Notes: generated by a model not told the origin, from the sequence alone. A stretch of DNA of 64,000 bases from an uncultured Coriobacteriaceae bacterium (GCA_944322305.1 CALUOP010000005.1:1-64000), one strand, 5' to 3'; counted from the stretch's first letter, positions 34,911 to 45,088 are shown. A program made the numbers and translations.

Positions 34911-35920
34911 ATGGATGCTTTCGAAAAGATGACGTATGACCGGCTCGTTGAGAAGACGCAGGAGGCATTCCTTCTTGCTGTTGAGCTGTATAACAGGCCC
35001 ACAATCAAGTACCACGTCGAAGGGTGCGCTTATTTCCTTTGCAACGCGTGGGAGCCATGCTTAAGGCGTATTTGATACGAGAGAAAGGTATGGTATCCAT
35101 CTACTATCCGAAGAGCGATCGCACGCTCTCGCTCGAGGACTGTTTCAAGAGGATTTTCACAAATAGCTCAGACCCCTTACGCCGAAACATGGACAAGGTG
35201 ATTGAGGTCAGGAACACGAGCACACACTTCATCGTTCCTGAGTACGAGTCGTTCTATGTGTCCTTGCTGCAGGCAAGTGTTGAGAATTACGATGCGCAGA
35301 TGCGCCGACTTCTTGGTGTCGAGATAAGCGATCACATACCGGAGAATTATCTCATGCTTTCTGTTCGCAGGGGGTCGGTTGACGAGGATGAACGCCGCGC
35401 ACGTTATGACCCCATCGTACTTAACAGAATGCTCGACCGAATGGAAGGTATTAGAACTACGGAAGACGAGCTCGAAAGCCGCCGTTTCGCCTGCACGTAT
35501 GTTACCGAGCTTCGTGTAACGAAGCGAAAGTCTGCAGACCTCACGGTTCGCGTGTCGCGTGATGGTGATACGGTTGCCATGGTAAAGAGTCTTGTTGAGG
35601 CGAAGAACCGTTATCCATACCGGCCCAGTGGTGTTGTTAAGGAGATATGTGCCCGCGCGCGTCGTGAAGGTATCACCATTCTGCAGATGGGGGTCGATAC
35701 GCGTGAGAGGACGAAGAGCGGGCGGCCCTTCAACATGTATATGTTTGGACTTTTTACGGCGTATTATTCGATGAAAGGGGACGTGCGGTATTCCTATGAC
35801 GCATCCATGGAGGGAGAAGAGCCAACGTATATCTACTCTCAGCAGGCGGTCGATCTTATCTGGGAGAAGATAAAAGAAAGCCCGAGCGGTGTCATAGACA
35901 GGCTCAGGTCTGAACTTTAG
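34911..35920 (+). pseudogene. DUF3644 (Abi-like) gene split by a frameshift
   Basis: The first frame (34911-35075, 54 codons) encodes the conserved DUF3644 start, LAVELYNRPTIKYHVEG and FLCNAWE, then hits TGA. The family continues in another frame from ATG 35057 (MLKAYLIREKG) to 35920. One missing base at about 35055, in the CC before ATG 35057, reconciles the two into a protein of about 335 residues. DUF3644 proteins belong to the HEPN-type, abortive-infection-associated group. The gene and its leader are clearly AT-richer than the surroundings and begin just after tRNA-Ser, so it is probably acquired. It could be a pseudogene, a sequencing error, or a shortened product from 35057. Confidence 0.75.
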
Positions 35921-36084
35921 ATATGAGCCGACCCCAGGAGCAAGGGAATTCTAAGCAACATTGCCTACTCCCATTCGGGAACCCAGCTTTGTTCCACCCA
36001 AGTCGGCAAAAAACATTTTAGCAGGTTGGACAAGAAAAGAAAAATACATGTATGAAGGAGGCTGCGCCAACTTGCCCCATCGCA

Positions 36085-36099
36085 CCCCCCCCCTTTTTT
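36085..36099. repeat. C9-T6 homopolymer tract
   Basis: Nine Cs followed by six Ts in the spacer 81 bases before the DUF2207 gene; may slip or be miscounted. Confidence 0.8.
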
Positions 36100-36179
36100 C
36101 ACCCCGCCGCCGGCATGGGGTGCCGGGTTCCTGGGGTACCATAGGCGCAGTTGCTTTCCCTTACCTGAAAGGACGCGCC

Positions 36180-38132
36180 ATGACGGGTCAGCGCATTGCC
36201 CTGCGGGCGTTTTCCGCCCGCCTCGCCCGCCCCACCTGCTTTTCCCGCGTTGCCTGCGCGGCCGCGCTGCTCGTCATGCTCGCGCTGGCCTTTGCCGCCG
36301 CGCCGCGCCGCGCCTACGCCGACGACTACACCACCGGCCCGGTGAACATCACGGCAACGGTTGGCGCCGACGGCGCGCTCACGGTGGTTGAGCAGCGCAC
36401 CTTTGACTTTGACGGCAGCTTCAACGGCGTGTACTGGGACATCCCGCTGGCCACCAACCAACAGGGCGTCGCAAGCGGCGTGGAGGTGCTCTCGGCGCGC
36501 GACGTAACCGACGGCGCCGTGTTCGAGAACGCCGGCGCCCCGGCGTCCGCCCAGGTGGGCGATGTCAACAAATACACCGTTGAGGTTAAGCAGGCCGCTT
36601 CTGGCAGCATATGCGAGGTCATGCTCTACAAGCCTCAGGAGGACGCCGAGGCAACCTACGAGCTCACCTACCGCCTCACCGGTGCGGTGATGGCTTGGGC
36701 CGACACGGCCGAGCTGTACTGGCAGTTCGTGGGGCCCGACTGGCAGGTGGACTCAACGGACGTGACGCTTACCGTGCGTCTGCCCGCAAGCGGCTCCTTC
36801 ACCGTGGGAGACAACCTGCGCGCCTGGGGTCACGGCCCCTACAACGCCACGGTCGAGCTGGACGACGCCACCGCCGCGGTAACCTACCGCGTGCCGCGCG
36901 TCGCGTCCGGCTCCTTCGCCGAGGCGCGCATCGCCTTCCCGGCCTCGTGGGTGCCCGGGCTGACGCCGGCGGGCGAGGAGCGCCTGCCCACCATCCTTTC
37001 CGAGGAAGAGGTCTGGGCTGACCGCGCCAACGCCGAGCGCGAGCAGGCGCGAACCGTTCAGCTGGCTTCCAGCGTGGCGGCGGTAGCGGCGCCGGCGGTG
37101 TTTCTCGCCATCGTGGCCGCCCTCAAGCTCACGCGCAAAAAGCCGCAGGTTCCGCACCTCGACTACTTCCGCGACGTGCCCTCGGCCGACCATCCGGCCG
37201 TCATCGCCGCGTTCACGCACAACAGCACCGTGAGCAACGAGGCGTTCATCTCCACGCTCATGAAGCTCACCGACGACCGCGTGATCAAGCTCGAGCAAGA
37301 GCGCCGCGAGGAGAAGCGCCTCTTCGGCACCAAGGAGGTCGAGGAGTACCGCATCGAGCTGGTGGACCCGTCTGGCGCCTCCAACCCCATTGACCGCGCC
37401 GCACTCGCGCTCTTCTTTGGCGCGGAGCCCGCGGCGGGCGCCGCGCAGGCCTTCGGCGCCATGCGCGACGCGGCAAAGCACGACGCCAAGGGCTACAACA
37501 AGCTGCACGAGAACTTCCGTTCCGAGGTGACCGCCGCGCTCGAGCAGCGCAACCTGGTGGCCTCCAGCGGCACCGGCGCGAGCGTCGCAAGCGTCGTCAT
37601 AGCCTTTTTGCTGATTATCCTGGGCTTGGCGCTCTGGCTGGAAAACGACGCCAACCCGCTGGCGTTCGCCGCGGGGGTGGCGCTTGCCATCGCCGGCGGC
37701 GCCCTCGGCTGCACGTTCAAGCGCCTGACGCAGGAGGGTGCCGAGCTGGACGCGCGCTGCCAGGCGCTCAAGCGCTGGCTCGAGGACTTCACGCGTCTGG
37801 GCGAGGCGGTGCCCGGCGACTTGGTGCTGTGGAACAAGCTGCTGGTGCTGGCCGTTGCCCTGGGCGTTTCCGACGAGGTGCTGCGCCAGCTGGCCGACGC
37901 CGTGCCGCCCGAGCAGCGCCAGGACGCCTACGGCGGCTACTACTACCCGGTGTACTGGTGGTGCTACCCGCATCGCGGCATGGCGTCGCCGGCGCACGAG
38001 ATGGGCGAGACCTACAAGCTTACCGTGGGCGAGCTGGCCTCGAGCGTGAACAGCTCCGGCGGCGGCCTGGGCGGCGGCTTCTCCGGCGGCGGGGGAGGCG
38101 GCGTGGGCGGAGGCGGTGGCGGCGCGTTTTAG
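36180..38132 (+). CDS. DUF2207 membrane protein
   Basis: 650 residues. A signal peptide (hydrophobic 22-42, cleavage near RAYADD) leads to an extracellular beta-rich DUF2207 domain (about 45-275, FNGVYWDIPL). A membrane helix follows (about 290-315), then a cytoplasmic region with LMKLTDDRVIKLE, two further helices near residues 462-505, and a Tyr-rich plus Gly-rich tail (YYYPVYWWCY; GGGFSGGGGGG) typical of this family. The function of DUF2207 proteins is unknown. GAAAGGA lies 6 bases before ATG 36180; GGTACCAT at 36136-36143 may be the -10. Confidence 0.92.
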   Translation: MTGQRIALRAFSARLARPTCFSRVACAAALLVMLALAFAAAPRRAYADDYTTGPVNITATVGADGALTVVEQRTFDFDGSFNGVYWDIPLATNQQGVASGVEVLSARDVTDGAVFENAGAPASAQVGDVNKYTVEVKQAASGSICEVMLYKPQEDAEATYELTYRLTGAVMAWADTAELYWQFVGPDWQVDSTDVTLTVRLPASGSFTVGDNLRAWGHGPYNATVELDDATAAVTYRVPRVASGSFAEARIAFPASWVPGLTPAGEERLPTILSEEEVWADRANAEREQARTVQLASSVAAVAAPAVFLAIVAALKLTRKKPQVPHLDYFRDVPSADHPAVIAAFTHNSTVSNEAFISTLMKLTDDRVIKLEQERREEKRLFGTKEVEEYRIELVDPSGASNPIDRAALALFFGAEPAAGAAQAFGAMRDAAKHDAKGYNKLHENFRSEVTAALEQRNLVASSGTGASVASVVIAFLLIILGLALWLENDANPLAFAAGVALAIAGGALGCTFKRLTQEGAELDARCQALKRWLEDFTRLGEAVPGDLVLWNKLLVLAVALGVSDEVLRQLADAVPPEQRQDAYGGYYYPVYWWCYPHRGMASPAHEMGETYKLTVGELASSVNSSGGGLGGGFSGGGGGGVGGGGGGAF

Positions 38133-38241
38133 CGCCACGGCGCTGGGCCGCCTGCGTGAGCGGAATGCCAACGCGCCCGGCATCTCGGCGTCATGCCGCG
38201 GTGCCGGGCGCTTGCGTAAGCGGGTTAGCAGGCGGAGGTGC

Positions 38242-38877
38242 TCAGTCCGAAAGCTCCATGCCGTACAGGTAGTACTCGCTTGCCAGCACCTTGCGGCTGG
38301 CGCGCGGCGTTTTGTACGCGGCGCGACGCTTGAGACCGCGCTTCTCGTAAAAGCGCCAGGAGCAGGTGGTGTCGGTGAGCAGGTAGGCGTCCGCGGCGCC
38401 TTCGGAGCGCAGGTACGAGGCGGCGGCGTCGAGCAGCAGGCTGCCTGCGCCGGTTCCGCGCGAGCGCTCGGCCACGGCCAAGAGCACCACCTCGTAGGTG
38501 TCGGGAAGCTGGCTTTGCGCCACCAGCTCGGCGTTGATGCGGTCCTCGCCCTGGGCGTAGCGGTAGAACTCCTGCACCGCGCCCGGGTCCTTCTCGACCA
38601 TGAGCGCCAGGGCCGACGCCTGGCGCGAGAGCCAGGTGAGCCGGTCGGTTTCGCGCGGTTGCCCGGCGCGGGCCAGCACTACGCCGACCACTTTGTTGTT
38701 TACCACGGCTACCTGTGAGAACGTTGAGCGGGCCAGGCAAAAGGCCAGATCGGCCTGGGCTTCCAGGCGCGCGTACGAAAGGGAGGGGCACTCCGCGTGC
38801 CACGCCTCGCACACGATGGCGGCAACGGCGTCGAAATCGTCTTCTTCAAACGGGCGGTACTGCGCACTTGAGACCAT
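38242..38877 (-). CDS. GNAT-family N-acetyltransferase
   Basis: 211 residues with one GNAT fold. The acetyl-CoA loop reads RSRGTGAGSLLLDAA, followed by YLLTDTTCSWRFYEKRGL. The N-terminal half has an extra helical stretch (LTWLSRQASALALMVEKD). GAAAGGAAG lies upstream on the minus strand. The substrate is unknown. The 109-base gap to the DUF2207 stop contains an imperfect GC hairpin that may end both genes. Confidence 0.88.
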   Translation of the reverse strand: MVSSAQYRPFEEDDFDAVAAIVCEAWHAECPSLSYARLEAQADLAFCLARSTFSQVAVVNNKVVGVVLARAGQPRETDRLTWLSRQASALALMVEKDPGAVQEFYRYAQGEDRINAELVAQSQLPDTYEVVLLAVAERSRGTGAGSLLLDAAASYLRSEGAADAYLLTDTTCSWRFYEKRGLKRRAAYKTPRASRKVLASEYYLYGMELSD

Positions 38878-39078
38878 GGGGCCTTCCTTTCATAGCTATC
38901 TTGTTCTATCACGTGCGGCCCCGGCTCGTGTGAAGGTGGGATGTGCTTCGGATTGTCCGTCGTTTCTCCTTAGTTGTGGATAAAAAGGGGCGGCGCGCAA
39001 CAACGCTTGCGCACGTTGTCCGGCCGTGCTTTCGCGGCGGCACCCCCTGTTCTCGGGCGCTTGAGGGGCGGGGTGCGG

Positions 39079-39084
39079 TACAGT
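39079..39084 (+). promoter_or_regulatory. purH -10 box
   Basis: TACAGT preceded by CGG, 92 bases before the purH start. Confidence 0.4.
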
Positions 39085-39175
39085 AGGTGTACCGCCGTTT
39101 CTGCCCAGCGGGGCATTGGCGCGGCGGGCGTGGTTGCCGGGGCGCGGTGCCCCGGCTCGAACAAGAGGGGGTTTT

Positions 39176-40897
39176 ATGGCCACAGATCCGACCATCCGTC
39201 GCGCGCTCATCTCGGTGACGGACAAGACCGGCGTCGCCGCGTTCGCGCGCACGCTCGCCGACGAGTTCGGGGTTGAGATCATCTCGACCGGAGGCACGGC
39301 TAAGGCGCTTGAGGAAGCCGGCGTGAAGGTTCGCCCCATCGAGGACTTCACCGGGTTCCCCGAGATGATGGACGGCCGCGTCAAGACCCTGCACCCCAAG
39401 GTTCACGGCGCGCTTCTCGCCCGCCGCGACTCCGAGAAGCACATGGCCGAGGCCGCCGCGCACGACATCGAGCTCATCGACCTGGTGGTCGTGAACCTGT
39501 ACGAGTTCGAGAAGACCGTGGCCAAGCCCGACGTGACCTTTGCCGACGCCATCGAGCACATCGACATCGGCGGTCCCAGCATGCTGCGCTCGGCCGCCAA
39601 GAACGCCGACTCGGTGACCGTGGTTATCGACCCGGACGACTACGACGCGGTGCTCGCCGAGATGCGCGCCAACAACGGCGCCACCACGCTGGCAACGCGC
39701 CGCTGCCTGCAGTACAAGGTCTACAGCGCCACCGCCCGCTACGACGCCGCCATCTCCGACTGGATGGCCGAGCAGCTGGTGGCCGAGGAGAACTTGCCGC
39801 AGGACCGCGGGCTGGCCAACGTGGTGCTTTCGGGCGGCGTGCTGGTTGACCCGGACGCCGACGGCTCCGATACCGCCGACGACGCCTTTGACGAGCTGGC
39901 GATCGACGCCGAGGAGTGGAAGACCGCCCCCGACGACCAGATGCTCGTGGTGCTGCGCAAGCAGCAGGACCTGCGCTACGGCGAGAACCCGCACCAGGCC
40001 GCGTCGTTTTACCGCACGCCCGGCGCCACCGAGCACGCGCTCGTGAACGCCGAGCAGCTGAACGGCAAGCCGCTCTCGTACAACAACCTGCTGGACACCG
40101 ACGCCGCGTGGAACCTCGCGCGCGAGTTCGACGAGCCGGCCGTGGTGATCCTGAAGCACCAGAACCCCTGCGGCTCCGCCATCGCCGCCGACGCCGTCAC
40201 CGCTTACGACCGCGCCTTCGCGTGCGATCCCAAGAGCGCCTTCGGCGGCATCATCGCGGTGAACCGCGAGGTCGATCTGGCGTTCGTGGAGCACATCAAC
40301 GCCAACAAGCAGTTCGTGGAGGTGCTTATCGCCCCGTCGTACGCGCCCGACGCGCTGGAGCTTTTGCAGCAGAAGAAGAACCTGCGCGTGCTCGCCACCG
40401 GCGGCATCGACGCGCCCACCTCGCTGGAGTTCCGCTCGGTAGACGGCGGCATGCTCGTGCAGACCGTCGACCGCGTGGCCGAGGACCCGGCAACCTTCAC
40501 CGTGCCCACCAAGCGCAAGCCCACCGACGCCGAGATGGACGACCTGCTCTTTGCCTGGCGCGTGTGCAAGGGCGTGAAGTCCAACGCCATCCTCATCGCC
40601 AAGGACAAGATGGGCATCGGCATGGGCCCCGGCCAGCCCAACCGCGTTGACTCGGCGCTTCTGGCCTGCCAGCGCGCGCACGAGGTGTGCGAGCGCGAGG
40701 GTCTGGGCACCGACGGGCTGGTGTGCGCTTCCGACGCGTTCTTCCCGTTCCGCGACAACATCGACACGCTGGCGGCTCAGGGCGTGAAGGCCATCATCCA
40801 GCCTGGCGGCTCCATCCGCGACGACGAGTCCATCCAGGCTTGCGACGAGTACGGCATCGCGATGGTGTTCACCGGCACTCGCCACTTCCGCCACTAA
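39176..40897 (+). CDS. purH: Bifunctional AICAR transformylase / IMP cyclohydrolase
   Basis: Catalyses the last two steps of purine synthesis: formylation of AICAR and ring closure to IMP. 573 residues. The N-terminal IMP cyclohydrolase (MGS-like) half shows [17 protein letters not shown] and [12 protein letters not shown]; the C-terminal transformylase half shows [26 protein letters not shown] and the final QPGGSIRD. These are full-length, unbroken domains. GAGGGGG lies 4 bases before ATG 39176. Confidence 0.97.
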   Translation: MATDPTIRRALISVTDKTGVAAFARTLADEFGVEIISTGGTAKALEEAGVKVRPIEDFTGFPEMMDGRVKTLHPKVHGALLARRDSEKHMAEAAAHDIELIDLVVVNLYEFEKTVAKPDVTFADAIEHIDIGGPSMLRSAAKNADSVTVVIDPDDYDAVLAEMRANNGATTLATRRCLQYKVYSATARYDAAISDWMAEQLVAEENLPQDRGLANVVLSGGVLVDPDADGSDTADDAFDELAIDAEEWKTAPDDQMLVVLRKQQDLRYGENPHQAASFYRTPGATEHALVNAEQLNGKPLSYNNLLDTDAAWNLAREFDEPAVVILKHQNPCGSAIAADAVTAYDRAFACDPKSAFGGIIAVNREVDLAFVEHINANKQFVEVLIAPSYAPDALELLQQKKNLRVLATGGIDAPTSLEFRSVDGGMLVQTVDRVAEDPATFTVPTKRKPTDAEMDDLLFAWRVCKGVKSNAILIAKDKMGIGMGPGQPNRVDSALLACQRAHEVCEREGLGTDGLVCASDAFFPFRDNIDTLAAQGVKAIIQPGGSIRDDESIQACDEYGIAMVFTGTRHFRH

Positions 40898-41092
40898 GCC
40901 TTTCTGCCGAGCGTTCGCTTTGATTTTCGCGTGCCCGGGTTCTGCGCAGACGCGCGGGGCCCGGGCAGCGCGCTTTTTGTGTCTGTCGCGCGGTGGGCGC
41001 GGGTGGCAAAGCGTGCGGAGCGCCCCGGTGTCCGCGCCGCCCCATGGCGGGCGCGTATCGGCACAGCTCGCTTTCAGCTTGGGGCGCGCGGG

Positions 41093-41098
41093 TATAAT
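41093..41098 (+). promoter_or_regulatory. TATAAT -10 box ahead of the 41150 gene and bceRS-like pair
   Basis: Consensus TATAAT preceded by GGG, 51 bases before the start at 41150. Confidence 0.55.
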
Positions 41099-41149
41099 GG
41101 CCTGGACACGTTGGTCGGGACGATTCGCCGTTGCAAGGGGTGTGGGTCT

Positions 41150-41785
41150 ATGTGCGATAAGAACGCAGGAGATTCCCAGGAAACCTTCGAGCTTGCCGAG
41201 CCGGCGCTGGTGTGCCGGTGGCGCCTTGCCCGCAAGCATGTCCCGCTGCTGAACCGGCACGTGCGCGCCCTTTCGGCGCGGCGCGTCAACGGCGGGCCGC
41301 TGGGGACCAACATGCTCTCGTGGGTGAAGCAGCACGTTGAGTGGTCGGTTGCGGAAGGGTCGTACCCCGAGGCCGACGGCGTGCTGATGCTGGTGGTGGA
41401 CGTGAACGGCCAGGCGGCCATGAGCGTGGGCGCCTATGAGCCGCTGCCGAGCACGGAGGCCGCCGCGCTGGTTGAGCGCGCGGCGAGCGCCCGCGTTGAG
41501 CAGGGCGAGACGGGCGTGGCGCCGGAGCTTCTGGCCTACGCCGGCCCCGACGGGCTGACGCTGGTGGCCGGGGAGGACGAGGCGCTCTGCGGCGCGGCGT
41601 CGCTTGCGGCCCAGCTGGCCGAGACGCGCGGCATGGCGGTGGGGCGCGCGGCGGCGTGGGACAAGGACGCGCCCGAGCTCCTGCTTATCTCGGACGAGCA
41701 CGGCGTGGTGAGCGCCGACGGCTTCGAGGGCCCGGTGGGGGCGTTTTTGTCGCAAGGCTTCGAGACGCTGCGCGCAAAGGCCTGA
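41150..41785 (+). CDS. Conserved-looking soluble protein of unknown function
   Basis: 211 residues, no membrane segment. It opens with a basic helical region (CRWRLARKHVPLLNRHVRAL) followed by an alternating alpha/beta C-terminal part (VLMLVVDVNGQAAMSVGAY). I do not recognise a family. AAGGGG lies 9 bases upstream. It is followed after 67 bases by the response regulator at 41853 and probably shares its transcript, so a link to that two-component system is possible. Confidence 0.75.
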   Translation: MCDKNAGDSQETFELAEPALVCRWRLARKHVPLLNRHVRALSARRVNGGPLGTNMLSWVKQHVEWSVAEGSYPEADGVLMLVVDVNGQAAMSVGAYEPLPSTEAAALVERAASARVEQGETGVAPELLAYAGPDGLTLVAGEDEALCGAASLAAQLAETRGMAVGRAAAWDKDAPELLLISDEHGVVSADGFEGPVGAFLSQGFETLRAKA

Positions 41786-41852
41786 CGCAAGCGGTTGCAG
41801 CGCCTGCGCGGTGCCTTGGCGCGGACTGCAGCCTGAGGTGGGAGGGGGCGCT

Positions 41853-42521
41853 GTGCCCAAGATCTACATCGTGGAGGACGACGAGCCCATCCGCGCCGAG
41901 CTGGCACACCTGCTTGAGCGCAACGGCTTTCGGGTGGCGTGGTGCGAGCGCTTCGACAACGTGGCCGACGAGGCGCTGGCCGCCCAGCCCGACGTGGTGC
42001 TGCTCGACCTCACGCTGCCGGGAACCGACGGGCAGCTGGTCTGCCGCGAGTTGCGCCAGCGCTCGGACGTGTTCATCATCATCCTCACCTCGCGCGTGAC
42101 CGAGGTGGACGAGGTCATGGGCATGACCATGGGCGCGGACGACTTCATTCCCAAGCCCTACAGCGCCCGGGTGTTGGTGGCGCGCATCAACGCGCTGCTG
42201 CGCCGCCGCGCCGCGGACGCGCCGGAGCGCAACGTGCTGGCGCACAACGGGCTCACGCTCGACCTTTCGCGCTCGGAGGCGCATGCGGCGGGCGGCACCG
42301 TGGAGCTCACCAAAAACGAGCTGCGGATCCTCGCTTTGCTGATGCGCCACGCCGGCTCCATCGTGTCGCGCGAGGCCATCATGCGCGACCTCTGGGACTC
42401 CGACGCCTTTGTGGACGACAACACCCTCACGGTGAACATCAACCGGCTGCGCCGCTCGCTGGCAAAGATCGGCGTCGAGGGGTATCTGGTGACGCACCGC
42501 GGGCGCGGCTACGCGGTGTAG
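41853..42521 (+). CDS. OmpR-family response regulator, BceR-like
   Basis: 222 residues from GTG 41853, which has GGAGGGGG just upstream. Receiver domain: IVEDDEPIR, phospho-Asp in VVLLDLTLPG, LTSR and the Lys in FIPKPYS. The C-terminal winged helix ends THRGRGYAV. Paired with the kinase 48 bases downstream, whose architecture is that of BceS, so this is a BceR-type regulator. Such systems usually control peptide-antibiotic ABC exporters, but none is adjacent. Confidence 0.93.
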   Translation: MPKIYIVEDDEPIRAELAHLLERNGFRVAWCERFDNVADEALAAQPDVVLLDLTLPGTDGQLVCRELRQRSDVFIIILTSRVTEVDEVMGMTMGADDFIPKPYSARVLVARINALLRRRAADAPERNVLAHNGLTLDLSRSEAHAAGGTVELTKNELRILALLMRHAGSIVSREAIMRDLWDSDAFVDDNTLTVNINRLRRSLAKIGVEGYLVTHRGRGYAV

Positions 42522-42569
42522 GCCGCGCGCCTGCGCTTCTCGGCCGCCCGCGTCGCGAGGGAGGATCTC

Positions 42570-43625
42570 ATGGGATTTTGGCGCTTTGCGCGCTCGTACG
42601 CGTTCGTCGCGGCGCTCGCATGCGTGCTGTGCGCGACGCTGGCGCTCATGCTTGCGGTGGCGGGGGTGTCGGCGGCGCTTATCGTGCTGGCGTGCCTGCT
42701 GGTTGCCGCCGCGTTTGCGCTTGCCGTGGCGCTTGACTACGCGCGGCGGCGCTCGTTTTACGCCGACCTGGCCGATCTTTCCGAGTGCCTGGAGAACCCG
42801 CGCTTTGCCATAGAGATGCTGGAGCGCCCCGCGTACGCCGACGGCGCCGTAGCTTACGACGCGCTTGCGGCCGTCTCCAAGGAGGCCAGCGACGAGATCG
42901 CGGCGTTTCGCCGGCAAGCCGAGGATTACCGCGCCTACATCGAGACCTGGGTGCACGAGGCGAAGTCGCCCCTGGCGGCGGCCCACCTCATGCTGGAGAA
43001 CCTCGCCGCCGAGGCCGACGGCGCCTCGTGGGAGCGCCTGGACGCGCTGGCCGAGGAGCTGCGCCGCGTTGAGCGCTACATAGAGCAGGCGCTGTTCTAC
43101 GCCCGCTCGGAAACGGTCGAGAAGGACTACCTGGTGCGCCGGCACAGCCTGCGCGACCTGGTGGGCGCGGCGGTGCGGGCCAACAGCCACGCGCTTATCG
43201 CCGGGCACGTGGCCGTGTTTTTGCAGGGGCTCGACCGCGAGGTGTACGCTGACGACAAATGGGTTGTCTTCATGCTGGGCCAGGTGATCCAGAACAGCGT
43301 GAAGTACGCGCGCGAGACGGGCGCCGAGATCACCTTCGAGGCGCGCAGCGTGGGCGAGGGCTTGGCCGACGAGCATGTGGAGCTTGCGGTGCGCGACAAC
43401 GGCTGCGGCATCTCGGCAGCCGACCTGCCGCGTGTGTTCGAGAAGGGCTTCACCGGCAGCAACGGGCGTGCTGCCCGCACCGGCAAGCGCGCCACGGGCC
43501 TGGGGCTGTACCTGGTGAGGCAGCTGTGCGGTAAGATGGGCCTAGGCGTTTCGGCGTCTGGCCGGGAGGGCGAGGGCTTCGCCGTGACGTTCTCGTTCCC
43601 GGTGAACCGCATGCACCTGATATAG
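42570..43625 (+). CDS. Intramembrane-sensing histidine kinase, BceS-like
   Basis: 351 residues. Two membrane helices (about 10-30 and 34-55) are separated by only a few residues, leaving almost no extracellular sensor, the mark of intramembrane-sensing kinases. The phospho-His lies in YIETWVHEAKSPL, matching the BceS W-V-H-x-x-K-x-P pattern. The ATPase has NSVKYA, DNGCGI, KGFTGSNGR and TGLGLYLV. In known systems the signal comes from a partner BceAB transporter; none is encoded nearby. Confidence 0.93.
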   Translation: MGFWRFARSYAFVAALACVLCATLALMLAVAGVSAALIVLACLLVAAAFALAVALDYARRRSFYADLADLSECLENPRFAIEMLERPAYADGAVAYDALAAVSKEASDEIAAFRRQAEDYRAYIETWVHEAKSPLAAAHLMLENLAAEADGASWERLDALAEELRRVERYIEQALFYARSETVEKDYLVRRHSLRDLVGAAVRANSHALIAGHVAVFLQGLDREVYADDKWVVFMLGQVIQNSVKYARETGAEITFEARSVGEGLADEHVELAVRDNGCGISAADLPRVFEKGFTGSNGRAARTGKRATGLGLYLVRQLCGKMGLGVSASGREGEGFAVTFSFPVNRMHLI

Positions 43626-43714
43626 GCGCGCTCTATTGAGGGGCGGGTGCGTGTGGCGGGCGCCGAGCATGCCTGCCGGGGATGTCCGCCTCCCATGGCA
43701 GGTGGGCTGTGCGC

Positions 43715-45088
43715 CTACTTCTCGGCGCGCTGCTTGAGCACGTCTTCCACGGTCTCGCCTTCCTCGGCGGCGAGCGAGCGACGCTTGGGCGTCACGATGC
43801 GCTGCGCGGGGTACACGCCGCGGTGGCCGGCCACCAGGTAGCTCACGAACGCGGTGATCACGAAGAAGGGCGCGCCTTGGCCGCCGAACATGTCGAGGGC
43901 GAGCATGACGGTGGTGATGGGCACGTTGAGCGCGGCGCCGAAGACGCCCGCCATGCCGAGCGCCGCCATGAAGCTGGGTTCGAGGCCGGTGACCGTGCCG
44001 AGCCATCCACCCAGCGCGGCTCCGATGCCGAACAGCGGCGTGACCTCGCCGCCCTGAAAGCCCGCACCTAGCGTGAGCGCCGTCATCACGAGTTTGAGCG
44101 CGGCGTCTGCCCAGCTGGCGGTGCCCGCGAAGCCGGCGGAGACAAGCCACTCCGAAAGCCCGCCGTAGCGGAAAAGCCCGAAGGCGGCGTAGGTGCCCAA
44201 AAGAACCAGCGAGCCTACCAGCGCTGCTACCAGGTAGTTGGTGAAGCGCGTGCCGTAAAAGCACTTGACCGCGCGGATGGCGAGCGAGAAGAGCCGCGCC
44301 ACCAGCCCAAAGCCCACGGCCGCTGCGGCCACGAGCGCCACGGTGGCGGGCTCGAGCGCGGGTACGGCGCGGATGACGTTGAAGGCGTGCTCGGTGCCCA
44401 GGGCCCGCGCCACGGCGTCGCCGGTGAAGGCGGCTATCAGGCAGTAGAGCCCGGCGCCATAGTTGAGCTTGCCGATCGTGCACATCTCCATGCCGAAGAA
44501 CGTGCCGGCCAGCGGCGTGCCGAAGACCCCGCCGAAAGCCGCCGAGATCCCCGCGAGCATGAGGTCCTGCCGCTCGCGCCCGGCAAGGCCCGCGCGCTCG
44601 GCCACGTTGCTGGCGATGGTGCCGCCGATCTGCACCGCCGTACCCTCGCGGCCGGCCGAGCCGCCGGCCAGATGCGTCGCCACCGAGCATGCGAACGTGA
44701 GGGCGGCCATGCGCGCGCGGATGGGTGTGCCGGTGACCGAGCTGTCGATTACCAGGTTGTTGCCGCGGGCGGCGCGCAGGCCGTGGTTGCGGTAGATCCA
44801 GGCGGTGGCTACGCCCACCACCGGCAGCAGGCAGAAGAGCCAGGCGTGCTGCTCGCGCGCGCCGGTCACCAGGTTGAGCGCGGCGAGGAAGGCCCAGGCC
44901 GCCACGCCCATGGCGGCGGAGACCACCAGGGTGAGCACCAAGGTGCGCAGGCTGGCGCGCATGTTGCCCAGGTCGCGTCGGGTGTCGGCGGCAAGCTGGC
45001 GCTCGGTGCGCACCAGGCTTGCGCTCAAGGGGGCGAGGATGCCGGTGCCGCGCGGGCGGTCGCGGCCGGATAACGTAGACGGGCGCAT
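43715..45088 (-). CDS. CLC-family anion channel/antiporter, probably the fluoride (CLC-F) type
   Basis: 457 residues with about ten hydrophobic segments. The selectivity loop lacks the GSGIP serine of chloride CLCs and reads GNNLVID; the second motif is GSAGREGTAVQ and the third GAGFQGGEVTPLFG. That combination resembles CLC-F fluoride/proton antiporters, which protect cells from fluoride; chloride transport cannot be excluded. No fluoride riboswitch is evident in the short leader. AGAAGGAA precedes the ATG; a TATAAT lies at 45129-45124. Confidence 0.88.
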   Translation of the reverse strand: MRPSTLSGRDRPRGTGILAPLSASLVRTERQLAADTRRDLGNMRASLRTLVLTLVVSAAMGVAAWAFLAALNLVTGAREQHAWLFCLLPVVGVATAWIYRNHGLRAARGNNLVIDSSVTGTPIRARMAALTFACSVATHLAGGSAGREGTAVQIGGTIASNVAERAGLAGRERQDLMLAGISAAFGGVFGTPLAGTFFGMEMCTIGKLNYGAGLYCLIAAFTGDAVARALGTEHAFNVIRAVPALEPATVALVAAAAVGFGLVARLFSLAIRAVKCFYGTRFTNYLVAALVGSLVLLGTYAAFGLFRYGGLSEWLVSAGFAGTASWADAALKLVMTALTLGAGFQGGEVTPLFGIGAALGGWLGTVTGLEPSFMAALGMAGVFGAALNVPITTVMLALDMFGGQGAPFFVITAFVSYLVAGHRGVYPAQRIVTPKRRSLAAEEGETVEDVLKQRAEK

